Assembly (NCBI GenBank): GCA_946902875.1 | Contig: OX336340.1 | Location: 7,461,739-7,525,738 of the forward strand | Source: Nematopogon swammerdamellus | Lineage: Eukaryota > Arthropoda > Insecta > Lepidoptera > Adelidae | Length of the DNA stretch: 64,000 nt | Direction: 5' to 3' | In this document: positions 34,901 to 42,610 of the stretch, one piece after another | How the letters are laid out: each line of letters begins with the position of its first letter | Position numbering within the stretch: position 1 is the first letter of the stretch | The notes under the pieces: generated by a model | Seen by the model: the letters and a program-made list of their open reading frames with translations, nothing else | Database searches by the model: none | What the model was told of the DNA's origin: nothing | Made by a program: the position numbers and the translations under genes

Positions 34901-35339
34901 AAAATAGATTTAGCAGCAAAGTTCGCTATAATATTTAATTTGTTACGACTAAAAACATGTAGTCTGTGCATTGCGGTATCATAACTCAAAAATAATTAAA
35001 CAAATTTATACACTGAATTAGTTCAGTTTACAAATAGAATTGATAGATATTCAAGCTTGCTTAAGCTAAGCTAGATAGCTAAGATAAGCTAGCAAGCAAG
35101 CTTGCTACTTGCTTAATTTCACTGCCGTTTGATTAGAGCGCCTCGGTACTGACTGGTTTGTTGTTGGTTTGTGTGTTTAGAAGGAAACCTGCAGCAACAT
35201 GGAGAAGCTGCAGAAGTGCGTGGTGGACGAGCTGCAGAAGTGTTCGCAGCCGACGCCGTCCAACATCGCAGATGCGCTCTTCAAGTACGTGCGCAAGGCG
35301 ACGCCCTGCAGCAACATCGCCGCCTCCACCACCTCCAAG
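22824..35339 (+). CDS. 27 kDa haemolymph glycoprotein family gene (DUF1397), partial
   Basis: Four exons (22824-22936, 28886-29049, 31934-32085, 35181-35339) join in phase to 196 codons. The product resembles the 27 kDa haemolymph glycoprotein family known from Manduca and Bombyx: a secreted, mostly helical protein with paired cysteines. It has eleven cysteines and three N-glycosylation sites (NMT, NIT, NIT). Recognisable blocks are the ETCIKTNVNMTEL start, YCDRKTILQDCL, FICHKDGDRIALFIAEKGPEC and the C-terminal LQKCVVDELQKC with FKYVRKATPC. Biochemical role is not established for the family. The signal-peptide exon lies upstream and was not found. The C-terminus is unresolved: either a short final exon follows the weak donor at 35340, or translation reads through to a stop at 35427-35429 just before an AATAAA. 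Introns are bloated by mobile DNA. Confidence 0.8.
23321..24496 (+). repeat. 588-bp tandem duplication
   Basis: The block starting 'atgtcattttcggataactc' at 23321 recurs at 23909 with few differences. Both units end in 'gtgaactaggtg'. The junction falls at a shared ATGTCA hexamer, pointing to unequal exchange or replication slippage with microhomology. The units contain the tail of the tRNA-derived SINE (gacacggttggctacatcac). Confidence 0.8.
24724..25546 (-). pseudogene. Mobile-element protein relic, split by a LINE end
   Basis: Minus-strand frames give LRTVDTDVVVLAVAQVQ, LEELWVHIGTGKHHQYLS, RALPLFHAFSGCDTVSCF and GKGKKSAFEAWEAFPAL in family order, but in shifting frames. I recognise these blocks from uncharacterised mobile-element proteins of invertebrates; the 'TVDTDVVVLAV' strand resembles PIN/FEN-type nucleases, a guess only. 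An RTE-like LINE 3' end (about 25060-25185) interrupts it after TGKHHQYLS. Confidence 0.4.
25060..25188 (+). mobile_element. RTE-like LINE 3' terminus with GACT repeats
   Basis: Plus-strand codons read [20 protein letters not shown] then QQWTLTR and stop, the C-terminal end typical of RTE-clade LINE polyproteins. It is followed by a (ctga)n tail. A sister fragment is at 58895-59125. Confidence 0.6.
25838..26347 (+). pseudogene. Jockey-clade LINE, C-terminal reverse transcriptase part
   Basis: The 169-codon open frame contains VRYVGMHLDRRQTFKEHI, then LRLNKLHWLMGRASKLS, LIYEAVIKPVWTYGIQLWG and EILQRFQNKVLRNISNAPW. This order is characteristic of the thumb and C-terminal region of jockey-type non-LTR retrotransposons. 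The catalytic YADD region is absent (5'-truncated). Jockey elements copy through target-primed reverse transcription. It lies in the core of the fold-back complex. Confidence 0.8.
27912..28315 (-). mobile_element. tRNA-headed SINE with poly-A tail
   Basis: Read on the minus strand, the element starts with a tRNA-like head at 28315: A box 'tggccgagtgg', B box 'ggttcgaatcc'. It continues through a body (gtagccgactgggttggtac, then ctcggttgtgttctcc) and ends with 'cggattacataaaaaaa' at about 27912. The tRNA-like head lacks a proper anticodon loop, so it is not a functional tRNA gene. A 5'-truncated plus-strand relative is at 61403-61612. Confidence 0.7.
28375..28520 (-). repeat. Fragment of tRNA-derived SINE body
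   Basis: Contains 'gacacggttggctacacc' and 'ggcacctagttcc', both characteristic of the abundant SINE family in this window, in scrambled and diverged form. Confidence 0.4.
28627..28868 (+). mobile_element. SINE with (CAA)n tail beside a splice acceptor
   Basis: A 14-bp target duplication (aaggtgttccaaaa) flanks it at 28613-28626 and 28869-28882. It starts at 'tagtactgtgtgggg' and ends in caacaacaacaa. Only three bases separate the right duplication from exon 2 of the 27 kDa-type gene. Relatives with the same body are at 53178-53338 and 57950-58186. Confidence 0.85.
28886..29049 (+). CDS. 27 kDa-type gene, second recognised exon
   Basis: Acceptor ccaaaacag, donor GCAC|gtgagt. In the joined phase it reads YCDRKTILQDCL, then PIERENLKVVHNITEQLASF and ICHKDGDRIA. 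It has four cysteines and one NIT glycosylation site. The polypyrimidine tract that once preceded this acceptor (tgtcttccttcaatt at about 28590-28604) is now more than 250 bp upstream because of the SINE insertion. Confidence 0.8.
29050..31933. other. Intron of the 27 kDa-type gene
   Basis: A LINE-type 3' end lies at about 29250-29330 (actttattgcacaaaaagtg). The rest, including the GC-richer parts at 30640-31060 and 31130-31445, shows no recognisable coding frame. The Arg/Pro-rich open frames around the start are read-through of exon 2. Confidence 0.45.
31934..32085 (+). CDS. 27 kDa-type gene, third recognised exon
   Basis: Acceptor cttgcag, donor TTCAAT|gtaagt. It completes a Leu codon and reads FIAEKGPECLAEKNDVIRDC, then VKKYTDVKDSNIN and ITIEDVAQFNLEFN, ending on a codon boundary. 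The Cys pair PEC/RDC and the NIT sequon fit the family. Confidence 0.8.
32613..32775 (-). mobile_element. Gypsy-like gag scrap next to a hAT-like terminus
   Basis: Minus-strand codons near 32613-32690 read IREKLLQEEDLRLEKAMKVA, similar to the helical segment of gypsy-type gag proteins. Immediately beyond, 'ctagggttttcgcttaccc' (about 32757-32775 on the minus strand) with repeated 'acccgggtat' looks like a hAT-type end. Both are short, and the linkage may be accidental. Confidence 0.3.
33199..33222. repeat. Poly-C tract
   Basis: An uninterrupted cytosine run follows 'gaatcg'. It could form i-motif or G-quadruplex structure on the opposite strand and is a common site of assembly error. Confidence 0.8.
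34107..34535 (+). pseudogene. Endonuclease-like ORF of a retroelement, 3' part
   Basis: The frame contains LRPDILIFSKATKHVVLVEL then TVPWE, a 'PD...(12-15)...ExT' arrangement like PD-(D/E)XK or restriction-like endonucleases of retroelements. Further blocks are KYCNLADRIVRNGFKTDLFA and VEVGARGLPAKSLYSL. A preceding block in another frame (33970-34090: KPSSILGAAKDWELLYG) belongs to the same family. I know the type from uncharacterised invertebrate reverse-transcriptase-associated proteins, but not its element clade. It is frameshifted and truncated upstream. The stop codon is directly followed by a hammerhead-like core. Confidence 0.45.
34536..34566 (+). ncRNA. Hammerhead-like core abutting the stop codon
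   Basis: CTGACGA (34536-34542) starts the base after the TAG stop. One extra G follows, then helix II ggctt/gagcc (34544-34548 with 34554-34558), then GAAA (34559-34562). The cleavage trinucleotide would be GTG, which is not a permitted hammerhead site, and no convincing helix I pairs around it. It is probably a decayed or non-functional relative of the 8806 motif. Confidence 0.4.
35181..35339 (+). CDS. 27 kDa-type gene, fourth recognised exon
   Basis: Acceptor gtgtgtttag. Fifty-three codons read KETCSNMEKLQKCVVDELQK, then PTPSNIADALFKYVRKATPC and SNIAASTTSK, with four cysteines. Donor AAG|gtatca is weak. If not used, the frame continues 29 codons to TGA at 35427-35429, and AATAAA follows at 35431. 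Family members end soon after the TPC motif, so either reading gives a plausible length. Confidence 0.75.
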
Positions 35340-35539
35340 GTATCAACTCTACTGTCTAATGTTATGTCCGTCCGTCAGTCTCAGTCTGTCCGCTCATATA
35401 GTGCTCCGACACAGGTTCACGAATTATGAGAATAAACTAAATGGAAGGTAATATTCAAGCTCAACATTCAGTCGGTAAAAATATGTAGCAATTACAATTT
35501 TTTTTTATAATTTATCTGATTTACCAGATAAGAAAAGTG

Positions 35540-35853
35540 TGGGGCCGGTACTTAAAAAGAATAGCCCCACTGCATCTCTCCCCATGCATGTCGTAAAAGG
35601 CGACGAAGGGATAAGAACAAGATGCCGTGCTAAAGGGCGACAGGCTCGTCACCTCTCACCTTGGCACGGTACTTCCACCGAGTCATGTGGGTGGGTCTTC
35701 GTGCCTTACTTGCTGCTTGATCGATTGAATATTTTGCGAAACGTGGTGGTCGGTGTTGTGCTGTAATTTACAGGAGATCTTGCAGCACAACACCGATTAC
35801 TCTGCTTACCCCGATTGTCGGGATTCAGCGTGTGTGATATGTATGTATGTATG
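35540..35853 (+). mobile_element. SINE with (TATG)n tail, 7-bp target duplication
   Basis: AAAAGTG flanks both ends (35533-35539 and 35854-35860). The sequence starts tggggccggtacttaaaaag and ends in a short TATG repeat, matching the longer copy at 15319-15786 and the minus-strand fragment at 47795-47990. Confidence 0.8.
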
Positions 35854-35860
35854 AAAAGTG

Positions 35861-38448
35861 TACTGCCAGAATCCATATTTCATTAAAAAAAGAAACTCAT
35901 TTTAATAATTGCTTGTAATCTGTATACAGTATTACAGCGCACTATATTAAACTTAACTGACACAGCCTATAAGTGATGGATGACCCTACCTTATCGTTTC
36001 TCCAGAGGACCAGTGTTTCCCTAACAGGGCTTTTTCCATTGTTGCTCGGTTACAGCTGTATTTTCCTTGCTAGCACTCTCTTTTTCCTCATTTAATGCCA
36101 GCAACATTATTTATTATAGAATACATCTGTCTGTATTCTGTCCGTAGTATGGAATTTTTACTTTACGAAATAATGTGAATTCCGCAATACAAAGTTAACA
36201 ATAAAAAAACAGTTTTCATATTTCCAAGTCAACCGATGTGTATTTATAAGAAAACGTAACAAGTGATGCTAAGTCTGGTAAAGAAATGCCCCTCTTATTC
36301 AATTATGTATATCTGAAAATACGAAAGACAATGTTCGAAAGTTTATCAAGAATGCAGGTCCTACTCTCGTATCCCTTGTAAGCAGAATTCGAATGAGAAC
36401 ATACTCTTTACAGCAAACGGGAGCGAACCTGAACTCTGCGGCGTACGCACAAGCTGGTGTCGCCACTCTCGCCTCTGCCCTGGCAGCCGTGTTGCTCTTC
36501 TAACTGCCGCGTACATCCCTCTCGCACATTCCATAACCTTGCCGCTCACCGCGGTGGCGCCATCTTGGGGACTGTCAAGGAAAATAGTAGCAACAGACTG
36601 GAGAAACTTCACATGACACACTCATAAAGACATAAAATGGAAGGATTCATCAACATGAGAAATGTATTTGTTCTTTATCCAGTTGGTCACTACAATTTTA
36701 TATTCTATGGACCTGGCTGAAAATATAGAGGCCAGCACTTGGCAACACAGTCAGTGGCATAAAAAGTAACTAAACTAGGCCGAATGGTGTTTTGTGATAC
36801 TGAGTAGGTACTGTCAAGAGCTGTCACCGCCAACTTGGCAAGTTGACAGCAAGCTTACTGCCTAGGCCGTAGGCCGCCGTATTTATGACACCAGATGGCG
36901 TTTCCGTCGGCCTGCTATGCCCCTATAGCTCTTCTTATTGTTCACTTCTCGGTTGCCATTATAGGAGATAATTTTGTACGAAAGGTCACAATACTTAAGC
37001 GTTTGTTGGTAGAATACAAATTCACTGATCTCGTCGTGCGTGGACAGTTTAGTGGCCATCTGTATTCCATAATTTCTACATCAATTTGTTATCAGTAAAC
37101 GATTTGTACAATGTAAACAATGCCCTATACTATAAAATATAATTATGGCCTTTATAATTTCTTATAAAATTGCCTAATAGTTTTTTTTGTTTCAATATTC
37201 GATGGCGAGGCAGTAACAGATAAAATTGTAAAAAACGTTCATATGTTAAGCTTTTATATTATATTGCATGTCTGTGATTTTGTAATTTGGTAATCATATA
37301 ATTCAAATTTTATACATTTGTGTATAAACAAAATTAAGAATTCTGTAATTTGATATAAGATTTATGTAATGCCCTTCTGTTGTACTTTTCATTGGATTGA
37401 AATGAGGGCAGGAACCGTTCGTTGTCTCTTTCATTGTGATAAGATTAATTTCAGTTTAGTAACATCCAATTACTGCGTACTTATTCAATTTGGTGCATTT
37501 TAATTTTTAAGATTACAATTTGCAAATGTATTTACCACGCGCATGCGGAGCAATTTTTTATACCAATAGAAATCACACAATATAAGGTATATTATGCATG
37601 TGATGTTTCGGAAAAATTTGAGTACAGTGTTATTTTTGAAGTGTTTTTTATGGTTACACCATCAAAATATCTTCTAATTATTTTACATAACATAATATGG
37701 TAGACAACCCCACCACGGCTTGTCTACCACTTGGAAAGACTCATTGAAACAAATGTGCAGGACTTGCTCTGTGTACCTAGATGTAAGTAGATATTTTGTA
37801 GATCCTAAGTTGTCTCACTCCTTTAATAATTTATTTTTTATATATTGTTTAATCATAAAAATGTTTTGTAGTGTTTATTTCATACTTGAATTTTTTTACA
37901 CTTGGTATCGTCAAATTATATTTTTTCTGTATTCAAATTTGGTTTGTAGTTTTCAACAATGTGCGTAACTAAAGTGCTTTGTGTGTCCTCGTGACGGAAC
38001 ATTCCCTCAAAAGGTGATGCTCGAGTCAACATGATTGATACTCTCTCGTGAGTTTTTATTATTTTTTTCATTTGATATAAATAAATGTGGATGAAGATAT
38101 TTTTCTTTTTTCTAATTCTCCTCTTTCCTCTTTAGACCATTTAATTCCTTTTAGTGCACTTAATTTATAAATCGCTTGCTTATGATGTGCATGTGAGTGA
38201 ACGCTGCGGGAGCCACGGCTTCTCAAACTTTACATTATACTTACCGTGTGTAGTACATTAGTTCCAAATAGATTTTTTCGACTTTTAATGTTCATGTTTA
38301 ATGTTATATTAATAGGAATGCGATAGACTACCTCAGTAGTAGATAGGGTTTGCTATTGTTTACACCTCGTGGAACAGTCCTGGTCGTAGCTCTGAAAGTA
38401 AACGAATCATTTCTATTCAAGTACATAAATGAATTATCCGTCTCGACT
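35861..38448. other. Intergenic, no gene seen
   Basis: The hydrophobic open frame at 36895-37098 (YAPIALLIVHFSVAII) follows a CAG and was considered as a final exon for the 27 kDa-type gene, but the sequence does not match the family. A moderately GC-rich block at 36360-36620 has an open minus-strand frame without recognised similarity. The rest is AT-rich. Confidence 0.4.
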
Positions 38449-38581
38449 CACTATACTCAAATCAAAACAAACGTGCAGTTCGCATAATAATGTTATATGG
38501 CTCAGTGAAGGGAATCTCCCTTCACTAAGCCATAAAATTTTGTTGTGCCAGCTGCACGTTTGTTTTGATTTGAGAATAGTG
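38449..38581. repeat. 133-bp hairpin with CACTAT ends
   Basis: The arms pair almost end to end. A 23-base perfect outer block (ctcaaatcaaaacaaacgtg and three more bases, with its complement) and an inner block (cagtgaaggga with tcccttcact) flank a few mismatches and a loop of about three bases. Ends read CACTAT and ATAGTG. It could be a tiny fold-back transposon or a hairpin-RNA source; no target duplication was found. Confidence 0.75.
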
Positions 38582-40739
38582 GTACGTATGACATACAGCG
38601 GATATTATCAATTACTTACATAAATAAAAAAAGTAAACCAAATATTGCGATCATAAAAGCATAAATCTTACGAAGTGCGTTTGGGCCTACTTGAATCACC
38701 CGTTAGTAACACGGCACGCCACCTTAGGTGACATAATATGGTAAAGAAATCGCGAGTTCACTAGGAACCGTAATGAGCGAGATTTGAGATGTTCATCATT
38801 TGAATGAAAATTTGCAAGATTTGAATTACTATGATCGCCTTGGTCCAAACAATAATCCTAACACTCATATTTAATTGCATCGACTTGTAATTGAATGTAT
38901 CACGGAACGCGGTACTATAGGTGTGCTCACAAGGCTCTCTTTATTGGAAAATAATTCATTGAGTAGCGATCACCACTATATAGGTACCTACTAGATATTA
39001 AACGAAAGGATATAAGTTGTAATGGATATTAAAACGGGTGAACGAAAGATAAGGAGAAGATAGTGCTTTACAAGATGTGATGATAGGACTGAAGACAAGA
39101 AGAGATGTCATTATAGGACTGAGTTATTGCAGGGTAGGACACTGACTCAAACGGTTTTGGCAAAAATAAACTTACGTCCGATTTGACCATATCCAGCTGC
39201 ATTTGTTCTGAAAGATATCTTTAATTACTGAGTTGTCAGTGGACGACGACGACGACGGCGATATAAAGACATTAAAATTCTAAGCAGTAGGTACCCTTAC
39301 CCTTACCCTGGCAACCTTAGGCATTCAAAACGGAGTCATATTAGGGTTATGTGCAAACAATGTCCTAGGCTTAGGCTTAGAACATCTTCACCTGTCTTGT
39401 TCAATAGATATAACTATAATTTATATGCTTATAGTTAGGTAAAGATTCAAGTATAATAATTATTGTGTGATAGATTATTGTAATATCTTGTAAATTATCT
39501 GAAAAATAAGTGGGTGAAAAGTGGTAAAAACGTTCGAAAATGCATTTATTCGTTACAAATACGTCCATACAATAAAAAACGCTCGCGCACAGCAACGGCC
39601 CAAAATTTAGAATGTTCAAAGATAGTTCAGTGAAAAACCATTTATTCTGTAAGCGTTTGAATTTAGTTGCTCAATGAAGCATTTTTCGTATTAGATGCAT
39701 TTGTAAAAAATGGCGAGGGAAATAGCAAAGGCATTTTTGAACGATTTTACCACTTTTCAACCACATATTTTTAAGGGAATTTATAAGATTAAATTAAAAA
39801 TAATGTATTCACATTATACCTTGAATCTCTTGAAATATGGGTATGGTTAGGGAAATACGAAGTGCTTTTGCCTAGTACCACCTTAAACTCGGTGAGGGTG
39901 ATAATATTGTGATGTTTAGTCATAAATCAATGCAGGTCTTCTCCTTGTCTTTGGTTTGGGAGATGTGATATGATATCGGTATTGCAGGGTTGTGTTGGAG
40001 GACTTGAGTCATGTTGGAGAACTTGTGTTTCAAAAGGTTACTGTCTGCACTGACATCTGCGGGAACATTGCTATTATAGTTCGTTAGTGTATCAGAAGGC
40101 ATTTGTTAGGGGAAGAGAGTGGTAGGTATTCTAGATTTACAGTTGTATAAGAAATAATTGCATAACTTACAAGGCTTAAAACAAAATGTAAGAATCAATA
40201 GATTTAGCCGGTTGTCGTTAGTTTTGCTTCATATGAGTATTGCGTGTACTTATGTACTTTCGGCCAAATAAATCTGTGTTCAAAACGAGTATTAATCTGT
40301 AAAAATTGCAAAGATATATTATGTACTAGCGTACTATAATATTTCCTCAAAGAAAAATTGTCATAACATTTCTTTTCAATCATAAAAAAAATTGCAAACA
40401 AGCAATCTTTAGAAACAATCATTAATTATTTTAGATACCTACAGGTTGAAAAATAAGAAGAGAGTTAAATGCTGTCTTCCTGTTAAGGATTGTCCATGCC
40501 GGTTGTGATAGATCTACATCTAACAACTAATCAAAATTTAATTTCTCAAGTTTACAAGGCAGATATGTATTGCCATTTTGGTATTCAGAATTTTGCAATG
40601 TCACAAACTCGAGTAAAGTTGAAGCATCGAATGGATGTTGTAACGCCAAGTTTTTTTAGGTCTATAAGCTTATGTAATAAATGTTTTGCTGAGAATTCAT
40701 TGTTTTATATTTCCATCCTGACAAGGTATTTTATATCTA
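38582..40739. other. Intergenic, no gene seen
   Basis: Short open frames only. A (CGA)n microsatellite lies at about 39242-39257. No protein similarity or repeat family was recognised. Confidence 0.4.
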
Positions 40740-40744
40740 TGTAC

Positions 40745-41507
40745 AATATATGCCATGGATGCACCCATGAGTACAGTGGAAACCAAACTTAAATGCGTTT
40801 GGCCTGAAATTCGGCCGCTTGACTGCGCTGTATAGTCAAATAAAATATACAATCGAATATTTTGGCAGAAAATTTATAAAATTATTACATTATCATTTGT
40901 AGGTAAAAAGAGAGTCTTGCTGCATGCTTGCTGCATTATATTATGTTTGTGCACACCGATGTATCGATCATGGTTAAAACCGGTTTGAACTGACGGACGA
41001 CGACGTGTTGGTGCCGTTCGGGTGACCCCGGTAAACGCACTTCGCCAATAAACATTTCTCATGCTAGCACCACACATAGCTGTATGTACACAAATATTTG
41101 GCAAACATTTCCGTTTCGTCTCCCTTTAATGGCTTGGATAGACCGGGATAAAACTAAAATGTTTGCAACAATCACGAATACCTAGAATAACCACCATTAG
41201 CAAAAAATCTATCGCGACAACTACGGAAGAAACAAATAAATAGTGAGTGACTGTACAATGGCGCACGCACAGACGAGAGCGGGGCGTGCGCGGGCGACAG
41301 GACGCGGGCGGCGACGGCGCGCGGTCGTATCCTAGCAACGCGGGGGAGCGCGGTAGGGTGCGCCGATACCCCCTTTGCACACCTACCGCCCTCCCCCCCT
41401 CTGCCCTAATAATCGTCTTTTGCGCAGACACACGGGCGCATCTCACAGCCGCATTTAAGTTTGGTTTCTACTGTACATCATGGGTGCATCCATGGCCGCA
41501 CGGGAAT
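40745..41507. mobile_element. Possible inverted-repeat element with CpG-rich core
   Basis: 'gccatggatgcacccatga' near 40752 recurs inverted as 'tcatgggtgcatccatggc' near 41478. Both sit just inside a 'gtacaa'/'ttgtac' end. The interior 41245-41430 is strongly CpG-rich (gggcgtgcgcgggcgacagg). A transposon is the simplest explanation; a retained promoter or first exon inside it cannot be excluded. Confidence 0.3.
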
Positions 41508-41990
41508 TTTGTACATTGAAGTCATGAGCTGGAGGGAGGAATCACATTCAACAATTTATAACAAATTTCAAACTAAACCTATCCGAGAGTATGAAACGTC
41601 AAAAGTTGGGGACGTGTTGTACTAGTTTTGTCAATGTCATCCCTTAGAACTGCCTTCAAAGAACATTTCTGCATTATTAATTTGAAATCGAAAACAAGTC
41701 AATGATCCCCTTCTTGCACTGTACCCTTGCATGTAAAGAGTCAATTGATATTTCGTGTAACGCATGTCGCCCATGTATTTTTTATTTTGGCTCGTGGTCC
41801 CATTAATCTTGACCATCATGGCTCGTGGCCCCACTACAACAAGGAATGGAACTGGACTTATCACTACAAGTACCTACAACAACACTCACGCGGATGTTTA
41901 CACATATCTTAACCGTGAATCCCGGTTATTATGCATTTTTTCTTCTAAAAATAAATATGTCATATTATATATTATTATCTTGTGAACCTC
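41508..41990. other. Intergenic, no gene seen
   Basis: Two overlapping open frames at 41727-41985 lack recognisable similarity. Nothing else is supported. Confidence 0.4.
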
Positions 41991-42610
41991 GGTAGCTCGG
42001 TGGTACGGTTGATCGACCGCCGTTCGTGATCATAAGCACACCTGGGCGTGGTCAGAACTCGGATGGCTGACCGTGGTGGTTCGGATTCCACGTAAAACTG
42101 TAGGTCTCTTCCCTTACCTTAGGGCTCTTACACATAAACACGATAGGACGTCGCGTGTGGTCGCTACGTAGCACCACGACGCGACGACGTCGTATCGTGT
42201 GAGGCCTAACTCGCGTATTTTTTAAAGAAGTATTTCTTTCTTCCAATATTGACAAAAAGAGGGAGCGGGTAGGTAGGAGAGGGGTGGGATGTAAGATTTG
42301 TGATGTAAGTTATGTGTAAGAGCCCTAGAGGCTAAGAGCTCTTAGGCCTCACGACGCGACGTCGTATCGTGTTTATGTGTTTGATCCCTTACAATGTGGT
42401 AAGGTTCAACCCGTCCGGGTTGATACCACCGCACTGAATGTAAGGTCGGACAAGCGGCTATGTAAATAGTTCGTGTTTTCATAGCCAGCACGACCAAAGG
42501 GAAGCACTGACATGGCTCCTAGTTCACCAAGGTGGTGTCACCTACACCATCTGACATCACAGATGGTGTAGGGTGATGTAGCCAACCAAGTCGGGTTCCA
42601 TAAAAAAAAA
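41991..42610 (+). mobile_element. tRNA-derived SINE carrying a nested MITE
   Basis: The A box (tagctcggtggtac) at about 41993-42006 and the B box (ggttcggattcc) at 42079-42090 give a tRNA-like head. The body and tail (cctagttcaccaagg, gatgtagccaaccaag, gttccataaaaaaaaa) reach about 42608. A MITE interrupts the body at about 42118-42384. Confidence 0.65.
42118..42384. mobile_element. MITE with 'cataaacacgat' inverted ends
   Basis: Ends read 'cttacacataaacacgatag' (left) and 'atcgtgtttatgtg' (right). The adjacent bases 'gacgtcgcgt' and 'acgcgacgtc' extend the inverted identity. Inside it, 'gtgaggcctaa' and 'ttaggcctcac' form a second inverted pair. It has no coding capacity. Confidence 0.55.

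Larger units (their letters stand above)
32086..35180. other. Intron of the 27 kDa-type gene with mobile-element debris
   Basis: Holds a gag/hAT-like relic (32613-32775), a run of about 26 cytosines near 33200, and the endonuclease-like ORF with a hammerhead-like core (34107-34566). Elsewhere I see no structure. Confidence 0.5.

Noticed and set aside
36361..36621. 86-codon minus-strand frame with a methionine start
   Set aside because: No recognisable domain; GC-rich context makes chance openness likely.
36895..37098. Final exon of the 27 kDa-type gene with a hydrophobic tail
   Set aside because: A CAG precedes it in phase, but the peptide has no family resemblance and the flanking 'tgtcataaat'-like sequence also occurs near 27450, suggesting a repeat.
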